A stretch of 64,000 bases of DNA from Liolophura sinensis (GCF_032854445.1 NC_088297.1:7861375-7925374), one strand, 5' to 3'; shown: positions 49,301 through 60,602, counted from the stretch's first letter. Notes: generated from the sequence alone by a model not told the origin. A program made the numbers and translations.

Positions 49301-52300
49301 TGGTCGTTAATGCCTAATCATTAAGATAGATTGATAGAATAGTAGATTTGTAATCTTAGTCAACTCAAGATTTCCCTGCTTAAATTAACTACCTACGTGT
49401 TAAACAATAAGTAAACAATACTGTGGAAGTATGCTACATTCAAGTGAATGCAAGGTACGTTTCAGTTATATTCAACAGTGCAACATGCGGCTTACAAATG
49501 GATCATGGCCAAACTTAATGTTTCATCAAAATCCAGACAGTTAAGTCACATTGCTATGTAACATATATTTAACATCTGGGCCTTAAAGCTCATCTATCAC
49601 CGTATCCGTGCACTTATGAAATATGAAAAATACGATCATATATAAGTATAGTATACTTACCTCATGTAGCTTATACATGCACACATTGCAGGGAGCATTG
49701 CGGTGTGTTTAAAACAAATGGTAAAGATTAAGAGGAGCTTGAAGAAATCCAAATGATGAACTCAAAACGTATCATTAGACTGTTAATATGAAATGCCAGT
49801 TGAGGATGGGGTAGTATTACGGTTTTGTATGCAGCCACATAGACATCTATGTGATAAGCGCATGCCCATGCAAGGTATGAAAACTACAACAGAATTGTTT
49901 TGTAAGTTCAAGCGAAACAAGGGCTCATTTACTTCACAGCGACATAGAATTGATCTGATAACGGTTCTCAGATAGATGATGGCCAAATCATAATTCACAA
50001 GGCCATGCTAATATCTTATTGTAGTAGCAATGTCCTGGTATGACCAAATTCCACACATGTGAACGCTTGGTCATATAATAACTTCACTATTCATATGTAG
50101 AATAGAAAAATATGAACCTAACATAACGTGGTTTTGACATGCTCACATTCTGACTGATTTCCATCCTATCCAAAATTACCAAAAAAACAGAAGGTGCAGA
50201 TATATCAAATTAGACAACGCCTTTTGATAAGCAAATGGTGGTCTGTACCCTGAGACATAAATGCATAGTATACCAGTGAGTTGGACTGTATTTCCATTTT
50301 TAAGACAATTTGTGAGACAAATTTAAATAAGCATATATACATGTAAATGGGGAATTTATTCATCTTTCTTGGACTTTGATGTGAAGTGGCTTTGGCACAT
50401 TTGCCATACTATTGCATTGTATGCTGCCGTAAATAGGATTGATGTCGTTTATCTGCATATATTACGAAATAAATATTTTCTCCAATATGGTCTTTTTGGC
50501 AATGCTACCAATGTTCTGTTTGGAAGCTTAGAAAACTGAACATGTACATTTTTCATTTTCACATTTTTATACGTTATCAAAATCAGAATTATAGTAAATA
50601 TACGTTTAATTATGGAAATCGTTGTTATTACTTACATATTTACATTTTATTATTTACATAAATGATATGGGAATTTATTCAGCATTAAGAGTTTACTGTG
50701 CCTTACCCTGTATAGATCCATGCATCACTGTATATTCAATAATGTTTTGCCCTATTAATCATTCATTATGGCCACGACAACCGATTAGCCTCGGGCCATT
50801 GAGTTCTCGGGCTCGAATCCAGCATCACGTGTACCTAGCGAACGGCTGTTCTTCTTTGGCCAGGTGAGAAGTTAGGTTTCCTCTACCCATAAATATGACA
50901 GCCGTCGAGTGAGTGAAGAATCTTGAGTATTGATGTAAGCACCAGTCAAATACATAAACAAGTAAATAAACACGTGTACTTTCAGATAATAAAAGTAGTA
51001 AGCTGCATGCTCCTACCTCCATCTTCTTGGTTCTCGTCAGTCTTGTTCTCTCCTTCCACCTGTCCGGATTCGTTTCTGTTTTTGGTCTGGTTTTTATTAT
51101 CATCCTTCTCTTCACCCTTTTGTCCATCTTTTCGATCTTCCTTCTGATCCTCCACTTTCTTTGCCTGAAATGAAATGTAAAAATTAATATGTAGACTACT
51201 ACTTAAAACTAGGCAATATACAGGGATTACCTAATCATCAACTTTACATTCCGATATGGAGGAATTGGGGGCCACATATTAGGAATTTTGACCTAAAATA
51301 AGTTAATTTTCACTTAGCAGACGAGTTACGTTACTCACAAAACGAAAGATTCATTTTAACTCTATATTCCAGCATTTTATTTCGCCGTGACGTTGGCAAA
51401 ACAAAATGATGAAAAATTGAGTAAAAATGAAGCTGTTTTTGTGTTGTGTGAAACGTATCAGTTGATCTAATTAATTTTTCCTTTTTTTCTAAGTCCACAA
51501 ATTCCGTTATTTTTATTATTTAATTCTTTCATTTACTTCCAGAAGGAGCAAAATGCACAACGGCAGTCAGAAAATAATTTTTGAGTTCTTTGAGTTGGAC
51601 AGTGCTGTTTTATGTCTGAATCGCCCCTTTAAGACCTTATTCCACAGACAGGCCTAAGTATTTCCTAAATTACTGTCACCATTAAAAAAAGGGTTGCGAA
51701 ATTGGGCAGAAATAATAGCTTACATTACATGAATTTGACTTGATCGCTCTAAAAGAATATACATGAATCAGCAGATAGTCTATCAACAGTGATCAGAAAT
51801 GTATATTCACGTTCGTACATGTAGCTGGCGAAAAGTACAGAATCGGTATTTAAATATTTCCATAGACGTATATGGAGGAGTCCATCATTTTATTTCACTT
51901 TCACTTTCACTTTCATAACGGTTCTGTGGATTATGTACGAATTACATATGACATGCATATATGTAGCTAGGAAGAATCCACCGCACTTCGTCGGGTATTA
52001 AAGAAATGCCCTGGCGTAAGGCTATGGTGTAGCAGGGATACAGATCTGAAGGGAATATGACCCTTTCCTGGGACTTTATATTTCCATGGAACATTTATTA
52101 TTATTTCGGTCAGATCAGGGCGGTGTTGCCATGTGGCAGTCAGGTCTCAATACCATTATGTACTTGTGATGCTGCCTCAGTATAGAGCGCAGTGACAAAG
52201 GTTTTTGACTTACTCAACATCTAAAACATCATATCATGATCCTATAATTTTAGCACTGGAAGTGCATGGAAGCCTTTGTCCTACAAAAATTTGTAGATTA

Positions 52301-55300
52301 AAGCCATTTTACACGCCATGAAGAAAGCTTTATGTATACGTTTATATGTTAGGTCATCTTATATAATCGAGTTGAGAAACAAATAACAAGCATTTTATTT
52401 ATCCTTGAAGTTAAAATTGGCTTTGTGAATGGGTGCATGATGGCTGCCTCAACTCGGAACTCAATCTTCACGCCCCCACTTCCACACACACACACACAAC
52501 ACCACCTCACCCAGCCCAAGGCTGTCTTGGTCGGTGCCGATCTTTTCAATAGCACTAACTATAGAATGGCACAGTAATACATGTCAGTCCTCCGCATTTT
52601 GTTAATTAGCAGTCACAGATAACTGCAGGTACATCTATTATCGTAGTTATCACCTGTCAGTGTCAGGTAGAGCAGATGTGACGACTGCCTCGGCACACAA
52701 TAGTTCATACTACTGTACTCACCAAGCGTTTAGTTCAGCGGTCAGCCATTATCAGGACTGTTATTAACGCTAAATCTCGCGACGTAGTTTCGCATTACAG
52801 TTGTGCCATTGTGGTAACAAAGGCTAAAGGTTTTGGACAGTGTGTGTACATCTATTCCAAATTCTCGGTTGTGCAATCAGAATGTTAAGCCAACCTGCAT
52901 TCGTGGACGGCCTTTGAGCTACACTTTGTAACGTCCTTTTTTGTTTTTTCCGTTATTTTGTTGTTGCTATTGTTGTTTTTATCTATCTTTTTTTAAAAAT
53001 ATTTTCCACACTTCTATATTCCATTCAGCGCACACTAGCGCAACTAATCAAACTACACCCACTGCAATGGTCGGACACACTGCCGACTTAGCATGTTACA
53101 ACAACAACAACAACTGCAATGGTCGGTCACACTGCCGACTTAGCATGTTACAACAACAATTGCAATGGTCGGCCACACTGCCGACTTAGCATGTTACAAC
53201 AACAACTGCAATGATCGGTCACACTGCCGACTTAGCATGTTACAACAACAACAACTGCAATGGTCGGTCACACTGCCGACTTAGCATGTTACAACAACAA
53301 CTGCAATGGTCGGTCACACTGCCGACTTAGCATGTTACAACAACAACTGCAATGGTCGGTCACACTGCCGACTTAGCATGTTACAACAACAACTGCAATG
53401 GTCGGTCACACTGCCGACTTAGCATGTTACAACAACAGCTGCAATGGTTGGCCACACTGCCGAATTAGCATGTTACAATAACAAGAACTGCAATGGTCGG
53501 CCACACTGCCGATTTAGCATGTTTCAACTACTGCCCAAGTTCCAACAAAACTTATACACTCTACTTTTCGGCTACACTTCCATAATCATCACAACGGGGC
53601 TCTACTGGGCGCAGTTGTTCGAAAGTGTATTAGCTAATATTAAGCAACTTTTTAAAATTAAATAAGATTTTAGCCAAACTCAGCAGCCAAGACAGTTGTC
53701 CAAAGTCTACAAATAACAGCAGCATACTTACAGTTCATATTTAATATACTGTTACGCAGTTATCTTGGGGCTAAGTAATAAATAGCAGACTTGTTTTAAA
53801 GTTAAATCTGGTATTAAGTCCTCGAACAGTTTTGATTAACCGGGTCCTGGTGATTGAACAAATAAAATTATTTATTTATTTATTTATTTGATTAGTGTTT
53901 TACGCCGTACTCAAGAATATTTCACTTATACGACGGCGGTCAGCATTATGGTGGGTGGAAACCAACCGGGCACAGCCCGGGGGAAACCCACGACCATCCG
54001 CAGGTTGTTGGCAGACCTTCCCACTTACGGCCGGAGAGGGAGCCAGCATGAGCTAGACTTGAACTCACAGCGAGTGAGAGGCTCCTGGGTCATTACGCTG
54101 CGCTAACGCGCTAACCGACCCAACAAATAAAATAGATTAAGATGAGATAAACCCGCTGACATTAGGAACGTGTAACAAGTACACATGTAAGGTATATTTG
54201 TGCCATGCATTTATTCGCTGTCATTTCACCGCTGTATATACCACTGGCTGGGAGCCTAGTTCGTGTCTGATTCTATGATATATTGTAGACCTACATGCAC
54301 ACTTTGAAGTTCCGCTTTATACTAAACAAGCGTGATTAAATGGGTCACGTGATAACGATGTCTATTATCAGGATTGCTTACACAGTCGATCATTACTGGT
54401 TTAATTACACGGTACATAGTCAGTATGTTCCAGGAACACAGTGACTCTGATTAATCTTAAACCAGAATCATCTTAATCAAACAAAGAATAACACGTATAC
54501 CTGCTTCTGTTCTGCGAGTCGTCTTAATCAAACAAAGAATTACACGTATATCTGCTTCTGTTCTGCGAGTCGTCTTAATCAAACAAAGAATAACACGTAT
54601 ATCTGCTTCTGTTCTGTGAGTCGTCTTAATCAAATAAAGAATAACACGTATATCTGCTTCTGTTCTGTGAGTCGCCTTAATCAAACAAAGAATAACAGGT
54701 ACATCTGCTTCGGTTCTGCGAGTCGTCTTAATCAAAAAAAAGAATAACACGTATATCTGCTTCTGTTCTGTGAGTCGTCCTAATCAGAAAAAAGAATAAC
54801 ACGTATATCTGCTTCTGTTCTGTGAGTCGTCTTAATCAAACAAAGAATAACAGGTACATCTGCTTCGGTTCTGCGAGTCGTCTTAATCAAAAAATAATAA
54901 CACGTATATCTGCTTCAGTTCTGAGAGTCGTCTTAATCAAACAAAGAAGAACCGCGTATATCTGCTTCAATAATTCGAATCATCTTAATCAAACAAAGAA
55001 TAACACGTATATCTGCTTCAGTTCTACGAGTCATCTTAATCAATCAAAGAATAACCACATATATCTATTTCAGTTCTGCGAGTCGTCTTAATCAATCAAA
55101 GAATAACCACGTATATCTGCTTCAGTACTGCGACTTCAACGACAAGCCTTATTGTTGGTACACGTCCATGTGTATGGAAACCTGGTCTGACCTCAATGTT
55201 ATCGCTTGATTTGAATAACATGCACACTTCCTATAAACTACATGTACTGCAGATCTACTCTATGCAGGAGTGAATAAGAGTGTGTACATATATAAACATA

Positions 55301-56572
55301 TGTGGGACACTAAAAAACTCATTGTTAATTTTAACAGAAGGTCGGTCGTTGGAGTTATCATAGAATGTATTCTGTTATCATAAGATAATATTGTGTCATA
55401 TTCAACATCACATCCTGTTTGTCTAATAGAATCTTTATGTTGAATGAATAGAATATGTGTGTTATATTTAACAGAATAATCCGTTGCAATAGCAGAATAC
55501 ATTGTAGCGTCACTCAGATGCTACAAATTAACGGGTTATTTTTTTTTTTGAGTGTATAAATACATGTATTCTGATGAATGCTCTCGCATGCAATTGTAAT
55601 TAGATCAACTAGCTACCTATTTACCTATTTTCTATGTATTTATCTTTGACTCTATATTTGTGCTTTTCCTACATTTATTTTAATGACCGTCATTCCCTAC
55701 ATGGTTACTATTTCCTCGATATCGTTACTTATATTTTCTTTGTTATCATTTTTGTTAATAAGACGTTATAATATATCGACATGAATGTAACGAACGAAAA
55801 TGAAAAGAAAAATCAGATCTGTGTATCTTAATACTGGTTGCCTGAACCAGAGCAATGGGTTACACCATGTTGGCGTTAAAAAAAAAACTTCAAATATACA
55901 TTTGCGCAAAAAAGTTTGTCATACATAGGTTTATCATTAATTCAAGCAGTTACAAAAGTTAGAACAGAACGTGCTCTGTCTTATTCAATGTCCCACAACC
56001 AACCGTACACAACGAGGCGGTGCATTCAGAGTGGTATACATAGGTTATATTTCCAGGATGCAATCAACACCTGGGCCTACGGATTTATTTGACACACATC
56101 TAGAGGAGATGGGTCTATACCATAAACGCTGATTGCAGCGCACTTTGCTATACCATATCATATCAAACAGAGCACGTTTACAGTCTTTTCAATACAAGTC
56201 TATCATTCCGGCCCTTATATGTCACAGACTTTAATGTATATGCTGTGATAAATATTCTCGTTTGACAGATGTTAATAAATATAGGTCTCCCAACTATGAT
56301 GAAGTTTATATAACACCAGGAAAAACTACTCGGCGTACATGCTTGCAAAGCATTGATCTTACGTGACTTGTATTCCTAGTGATGCTACAAGGCCAATGGC
56401 CCCAGCGTAGCCATATGTCCCCAACCGTTCACCACCTACAGCCTATACATGTAGACCCGTGAACGTCACAGTTAACAAAAACACGTCAAACAGTCAGCCC
56501 CAACACCTGTGCCCTATGTACCCCCCAAGCTTAAATCACCTATAGGCCTACCTGGGTTTCTTCCGACGACAT
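37168..56572 (-). CDS. Large Ser/acidic-rich disordered protein with conserved-looking C-terminus, family not recognised (7 coding exons)
   Basis: The coding sequence is the complement of 37168-37396, 38057-38191, 39154-39289, 44053-44196, 46659-49313, 51017-51164 and 56552-56572. All junctions are GT/AG with compatible phases, totalling 3468 nt (1155 residues). Residues 1-56 are charged and low-complexity. Around 106-150 there is an island (MPYKQNGFDIWIRPDSEG, then Ser-Pro rich). About 150-880 is Ser/Asp/Glu/Asn-rich and predicted disordered, with a Ser-only-like tract encoded near 48000. About 890-1155 is basic and helix-prone (ARRAKQERLDAMM, RRAKSARPSRPS, KQKIDADYERTTQDYYRMEL). There is no signal peptide or TM segment, so it is probably cytoplasmic or nuclear. 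The style resembles ciliary or cytoskeletal scaffold proteins, but I cannot place it in a named family. Confidence 0.82.
37747..37971 (-). repeat. SINE family A, internal deletion in head
   Basis: Intron 6 of gene 2, in the same orientation as the gene. It lacks the segment around the B box and ends CCGACTGAGCCACGGGGGC. Confidence 0.88.
38057..38191 (-). CDS. Gene 2 exon 6
   Basis: After acceptor TATTTTCAG it reads KRSSSGDNRPPKEGSTRLPK and FPVVALETADIANKQLYFSD. Phase 2 on both sides; donor TTAAG|GTTAGT. Confidence 0.82.
38332..38684 (-). repeat. SINE family B
   Basis: GTGAGTGAGTGCTTGGGGTT start, central CTTTTATCTAGTGCTGCTTC, and tRNA-like head at the right end. It is in intron 5 of gene 2. 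Confidence 0.87.
39154..39289 (-). CDS. Gene 2 exon 5
   Basis: It reads EVRHNYVSRSTAGGLTDPWE, then DLRMDRTVLPRIESRPVTRS, ending AGAGG|GTGAGT in phase 2. The acceptor chosen is CCTTCCAGCCAG; the alternative CCTTCCAG four bases upstream would break the frame from exon 4. Confidence 0.78.
39624..39969 (-). repeat. SINE family B
   Basis: Slightly more diverged copy with the same landmarks, in intron 4 of gene 2. Confidence 0.85.
40421..41293. repeat. About 39-bp minisatellite with variant units (0.87 kb)
   Basis: The main unit is close to GGATTTTAACCACAGATGAT plus ATCTAACACTGAGAACTTT. A shorter variant containing TTTAACAACATTCTAAAACT recurs at intervals in the left half, giving a higher-order pattern. 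The right third is uniform, with GACATC replacing GATATC. It lies in intron 4 of gene 2. Confidence 0.9.
41515..41922. repeat. 77-bp tandem repeat
   Basis: Three almost identical units and two or more diverged ones share GTGGATTTTAAAGAGCGCAC and CTTGGAATGGTGACTTTTAG. Each carries an inverted repeat, ACTTTTAGT and ACTAAAAGT around TTCCG. Confidence 0.88.
43548..43625. repeat. 48-bp duplication
   Basis: GCATGCATTAAAAAATATAT and onward to TAGACGCATGCAA is repeated once with small changes. Confidence 0.75.
44053..44196 (-). CDS. Gene 2 exon 4 (basic, Ser/Arg/Pro)
   Basis: After acceptor CCATGTAG it reads KPDDHQAGNSKSPRSARRAK and on to STVDESW, ending TGGA|GTAAGC. Phase 1 on both sides. Confidence 0.8.
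44855..45125 (+). repeat. SINE family A, full length (best reference copy)
   Basis: Starts GGGGCCTCCGTGGCTCAGTT (A box inside), has B box GTTCAAGTCC at about 44936, body, and (AAATA)n tail. It lies in intron 3 of gene 2. Confidence 0.93.
45179..45313. repeat. About 54-bp repeat, 2.5 copies
   Basis: ACAGAATATTATTCAGAGTG occurs at intervals, each with a nearby AGTATGTCA. Confidence 0.75.
46659..49313 (-). CDS. Gene 2 exon 3 (large, acidic and Ser-rich)
   Basis: The frame opens upstream of the first Met at 49167, back to an acceptor TGATTAG at 49314-49320. The extra N-terminal part includes KEDSVGYPEYGEREKTQGGV. The exon is 2655 nt. It ends GCGTCGTCAG|GTGATT in phase 1, so the open frame that continues to 46411 is intron read-through. 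A frame this long in AT-rich DNA cannot be chance. Confidence 0.88.
50757..50965 (+). repeat. Diverged SINE related to family A
   Basis: Has B-box-like GGCTCGAATCC, then CCCATAAATATGACAGCCGT and AGAATCTTGAGTATTGATGT, in intron 2 of gene 2. Confidence 0.6.
51017..51164 (-). CDS. Gene 2 exon 2
   Basis: The exon follows acceptor TCATTTCAG and reads AKKVEDQKEDRKDGQKGEEK, then Asn/Glu-rich sequence. It leaves in phase 1 at GGAG|GTAGGA, which fits the large exon. The other frames are closed or lead to no matching splice. Confidence 0.72.
53060..53525. repeat. 46-bp minisatellite, about 10 copies
   Basis: The unit is close to ACTGCAATGGTCGGTCACAC plus TGCCGACTTAGCATGTTACA plus ACAACA. The number of CAA triplets varies between copies. 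It is in intron 1 of gene 2. Confidence 0.94.
53869..54121 (-). repeat. SINE family A, near full length
   Basis: Reverse orientation; tail of ATTT units, low divergence, head ends TAACGCGCTAACCGACC. Confidence 0.9.
54467..55135. repeat. 51-bp minisatellite, about 13 copies
   Basis: The unit is CTTAATCAAACAAAGAATAA plus CACGTATATCTGCTTCTGTT plus CTGCGAGTCGT, with single-base variants. Because 51 is a multiple of three, both strands show long shadow frames. Confidence 0.94.
55307..55556. mobile_element. MITE-like element with imperfect inverted ends
   Basis: The left end ACACTAAAAAACTCATTGTT and the right end, read on the minus strand, ACACTCAAAAAAAAAAATAA are imperfect inverted repeats about 250 bp apart. 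A related fragment is at 29373-29470. No coding capacity. Confidence 0.6.
56552..56572 (-). CDS. Gene 2 exon 1 (start)
   Basis: It encodes MSSEETQ and ends CAG|GTAGGC in phase 0, matching exon 2. An in-frame TAG lies 21 nt upstream. The bases TTATTCAG just before the ATG could also be a splice acceptor, in which case a non-coding first exon lies further right. Confidence 0.6.
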
Positions 56573-56784
56573 CCTGAATAACAGTCTAGCCTACGACACA
56601 CCCCACTATTGTTTCCACGGTTCCTCACTGATGTTGTTGTTGGATCATACACCAGTTATACCAGGCCTATTACGTTCCGAGGTGTTTTTTTTTGTGTTTA
56701 TAACACTCTTTTAGCGTTCCATCTCCAGATTAAAGACCCCAGTATTACCGTGTAGTGTTGGCGGCCCAGCCCTTAGCGTCCGGC

Positions 56785-56797
56785 GTTCCTTGGCGAC
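56785..56797 (-). promoter_or_regulatory. Imperfect RFX X-box upstream of gene 2
   Basis: On the minus strand the bases read GTCGCCAAGGAAC, one mismatch from GTNRCC-N(0-3)-RGYAAC, about 213 bp before the start codon. RFX sites are typical of ciliary genes. A single imperfect match is weak evidence. Confidence 0.3.
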
Positions 56798-57342
56798 AAG
56801 GCTAAGCTGTCACCTGACATGCGCCGGGCTAAGTGTTCAAATGGAACAGTTTGTATTGGCTCTCCCCTGCACAGCTTATAGACCTGTTTACGCTTGTGCG
56901 ACTGAATTATAACCTATATCGCCTCAGCTCAGTTAACACACAGCCAGGCATAATACAACTGTTACTGGCGGTCCCGGGGATTACCTGTACGCACCGCCCA
57001 TTGATAATGTCCTCTACAAATGATTAAAATTGTCCATTTTGTCTGAATTTAAAGCTGCATTACGCTTGCATGGTTCCCCCACCCCCAACCCCCGCTCCCC
57101 GCCCCCCTAACCGAAGAAATAAAGGCCACCGTATACCTAACTTGTTAGGTATTGATTTTCACCAGTAATAAACTTGCAAACCTATTCTTTTATTTAAAAA
57201 TATGTAACAAAAAAGAAAATTGCAGAGCTTAAAATGTACGTATACCGGTACACCATATGTGTATTTAAATATAGACTCTTATTGGGCCTTCGTCGCCATA
57301 GTCACCATTCAAATCCGAATCGGTCATACCGAAGAGTTTGAA

Positions 57343-57545
57343 AATGGTACTTGTTGCCTCGCTTGGCGGTCGGGGCAAAGAGGTTAGGGGCAAGGTCTGA
57401 TTGGCCCGGTGTCAGTATAATATGTGACTGAGGTGGGGTGTCATGTCTGATGTCTTCGACATGATACTTCGACATGATACTTTTGGTGCCATGGACTCGC
57501 CCTTCCATAGCTATACATAGAATATGTACACACACCTAATATGAC
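57343..57545 (+). repeat. SINE family C body
   Basis: Shares TGGTACTTGTTGCCTCGCTT and GTGGGGTGTCATGTCTGATG with the other family C copies; the head is missing. Confidence 0.75.
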
Positions 57546-57605
57546 TGAAAAACTAAGTAATTTCACAAGTATGGGTAACGAGTTCGAATCCAGTTCCGCG
57601 CTACT

Positions 57606-57820
57606 GGGGTGTTACGCCGTACTCAAGAATATTTCACCTATACGACGGCGACCAGCATTATTGTGGGAGGAAACCGGGCCATGCCCGGGGAAAACCCACG
57701 ACCATCCGCAGGTTGCTGGAAGACCTTCCCACGTACAGCCGGAGTGGAAGCCAGCATGAGCTGGAATTGGCGAGAGGGCTCCTGGTCACTACAGTGCGCT
57801 AGCGCCCTAACCACCTGAGC
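57606..57820 (-). repeat. SINE family A, tail lost
   Basis: Reverse orientation. The left end is cut inside the body at GTTACGCCGTACTCAAG; the head runs to AACCACCTGAGC. Confidence 0.87.
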
Positions 57821-57831
57821 GAAATCCAAAT

Positions 57832-58036
57832 TGATTTATTTATTTATTTGATTGGTGTGTACTCAAAAATATTCCACTTATACGACGGCGGCCAGCATTA
57901 TGGTGGGTGGAAACCGGGCACAGCCCGGGGGAAACCCACGACCATCCGCAGGTTGCTGGCAGACCTTCCCACTTACGGCCGGAGAGGAAGCTAGCATGAG
58001 CTGGACTTGAACTCACAGCGACCGCATTGGTGAGAG
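57832..58036 (-). repeat. SINE family A flanked by target-site duplication
   Basis: A second reverse copy lies just right of the first. GAAATCCAAATTGA occurs at 57821-57834 and again at 58036-58049, a 14-bp direct repeat typical of LINE-mediated insertion. Confidence 0.9.
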
Positions 58037-58049
58037 AAATCCAAATTGA

Positions 58050-59158
58050 ACATGATTGTGTAGATATATATGCATGAATATAGTATGTATCCTTTCTCTG
58101 CACCTCTCGAACTATATATTTCTTCTGAATTAAAATAAGACTGAAACAAAGAATCATTCATCTTCTTGTACCATTTCCTGCGGATACCTTAAAGTTTATT
58201 TAAAGATTAAAAAGAAGTACTACTTTATCGAGTGAACCTAAGAATATTTCACTTATGTGGATAGAGGGAGCCCGTATAGAGCCAGAATAAAAGCACCGCC
58301 GGTTACCAGGAGTCTAATACAAACAAAACAAAAATGCCAGACGAACAAATGCGAGACATGGATTCGAGCCTGTGACCTCCCTTGTCACACAGCGATCGAT
58401 TGTGGCGAGAGGTGTGAGTGGGGAACTATAACCTGGATCAGTTGACAAAATTCTTTTGTTGATCGTTGCATTGTACGCACATGCTTTTATAAGTCCATAA
58501 CCAACTCTAAATTACATGTTTTAATTGTTCATTTAGGATACCGGTATGTGTTTATTTAATTGCGGGTTCACAAAAACGTTATATTTTCCTGGCTATTTCA
58601 CTGTTATGGGTTTATGTGTGGAGAGAACCACCACCCTTCGCCACACGCTTGTCAATCACCCCGGCATATTTTTGTGAACCACATTCTAGCATGTGGTTTT
58701 AAGGATAAGGTCCTTGCCGCATTCTGATACCATCATAGTCGGCTTCTTGGCCGAGCACTTGATTATCGCGAGTTTGGCCTATACTGAAACAATCTTGAGG
58801 CGTCACAGGCAGACTATTAACCTAGTCACCCACAAGTATAGAATACGTGATCATAATGAAATATGAAAATCATAGCTTGTGTTTAACCACACATATCGAT
58901 TGATACCGGAACCTATCGAGATTGATTTTGCTTGAATGATATTTGCCCTCCCTTACGTGCCAGCGCAACGCTAGAGCTAACCACTCAAACATGATTGATA
59001 TACCATGTCACAGAATTTAAGAAAGTAATAACAAAGGCTGTGATCTGTAAGGCACAGACCATCGAGTCGGATCAAAAATGTTTTCTTACATTTTTTTATT
59101 TCTACAATTTTGAAGCTTATGAAAGTATTCATGTGTTTGTGATAAAGTATTAATTTTA
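58050..59158. other. Intergenic, no gene recognised
   Basis: A decayed SINE-like piece may lie at 58230-58430. The rest is AT-rich without exons. Confidence 0.4.
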
Positions 59159-59356
59159 GGCATTACAGCTAGGGCATACCGTCCACATACGATACGCATA
59201 GGTCTATAAAGGCTGTAGGCGTATAATTAGGCATTACAGCTAGGGCATACCGTCCACATACAATACGCATAGGTCTATAAATGCTGTAGGCCTATAATTA
59301 GGCATTACAGCTAGGGCATACCGTCCACATACGATACGCATAGGTCTATAAAAGTA
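59159..59356. repeat. 71-bp tandem repeat, 2.8 copies
   Basis: Units start GGCATTACAGCTAGGGCATA at about 59159, 59230 and 59301 and are nearly identical. Confidence 0.92.
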
Positions 59357-60543
59357 TACATGATGCACACAGGCACTAAATAATGGGAATTATAAAACCT
59401 TTAGGCCTCTTTGCCTGAATTTCACAAAATAACCATTTTCTGACGCAAGGCAAAGTTTAAAAGCTGGAAACAACACTTAGCTTTTGATACTTGAAGTTGA
59501 AATTTGGACATATTTGTCTTAAGGAACCAGAATCAGCCCTTAATCCGCATGTGCTCCTTCGCAAAATCACGACCCATCAACTCCCATATGTCGGGAGTTC
59601 GAATCCAGCACAGACCAGATTTAATTGGGTGCGTGGTTTTTTCGTCAGAGGATTTGTCAGCTGGGTGGCTGGCCCAGTTTCCTCCAGACAATTTTCTGCT
59701 TGAGTTTCTGCAAAAACATAACCTAAAGAAAGCGGAAAGGAAAGAAATAACCAAAATATTAGTATGACTAGTAGACCTACATGTATGCCTATAGGGCATA
59801 CATATTACGTGTTCTAGGCCTGTAACATGTAATATTAGTGATGATTTTGTGCCATAATAATTGTGTGGTGTTAATGAGTCATTAGAAATCATTTTATCTT
59901 TGACTTTTAGAAAATGGTAAACTGTAGCGCATGTACTGATGTATAGTGAAATATAACTACAACATTCGTTGGATACACACCCTGTCTATAGGCGCACAGT
60001 CGTAATCACCCACTGGTGTGCGTGCGTATGTATGTATATGAATAGAACATAGGCCGGTGCGGTTTCTGAATGAGGCTCTCCTGTCAAGGAGGTGAGAAAA
60101 GTTCACCGTTGTCAAAACAGGTGCTGATCGTCAACAAACACAGGTAATGCGTTGTGTAGTAGTGTGATAATTCAACGACTGGGTGTTTTAAAAAATTATA
60201 TCCTAAGTGAGAATGACAGAAATGTAAACTGACACATATCACTGTATAGAAAAGTGAAGCTAGACTTCCAAAGCACATGACTGACATATCATGCTGGGAA
60301 AACTGTTACTGTGTTGAACATGTAGACGCTTGACATGCGAATTCCAGTATCCCAATGACTATTGGCGCACGTCTACGGATAGTAGTATAGGTTCTGTATA
60401 TCGGTGTTTATAGTGTATTTAGTCTATTTTATATATTTGCATGACCATTTAACTTATTCAGCAGTGAAACTTAAAAGCAGCGTTTGAATGAAAATTGAAA
60501 TAGATGTCATATCATTTACCACCCAACCACTATATTGTACATT

Positions 60544-60546
<3 letters not shown>
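59357..60546. other. Intergenic with a SINE-like fragment
   Basis: At 59585-59710 a B-box-like GTTCGAATCC and CCCAGTTTCCTCCAGAC suggest a diverged SINE. No exon seen. Confidence 0.4.

Positions 60547-60602
<56 letters not shown>
60547..60602. repeat. (TA)n microsatellite
   Basis: About 28 TA units, directly left of a SINE fragment. Confidence 0.96.

Noticed and set aside
54457-55091. Repetitive frames on both strands
   Set aside because: Products of the 51-bp minisatellite.
53060-55135. CRISPR-like repeat arrays
   Set aside because: The units are contiguous tandem repeats without unique spacers, in animal intron sequence; they are minisatellites.
59491-59892. Overlapping frames of 70, 87 and 119 residues
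   Set aside because: They coincide with a diverged SINE-like stretch with a B-box-like GTTCGAATCC, and no protein domain is seen.
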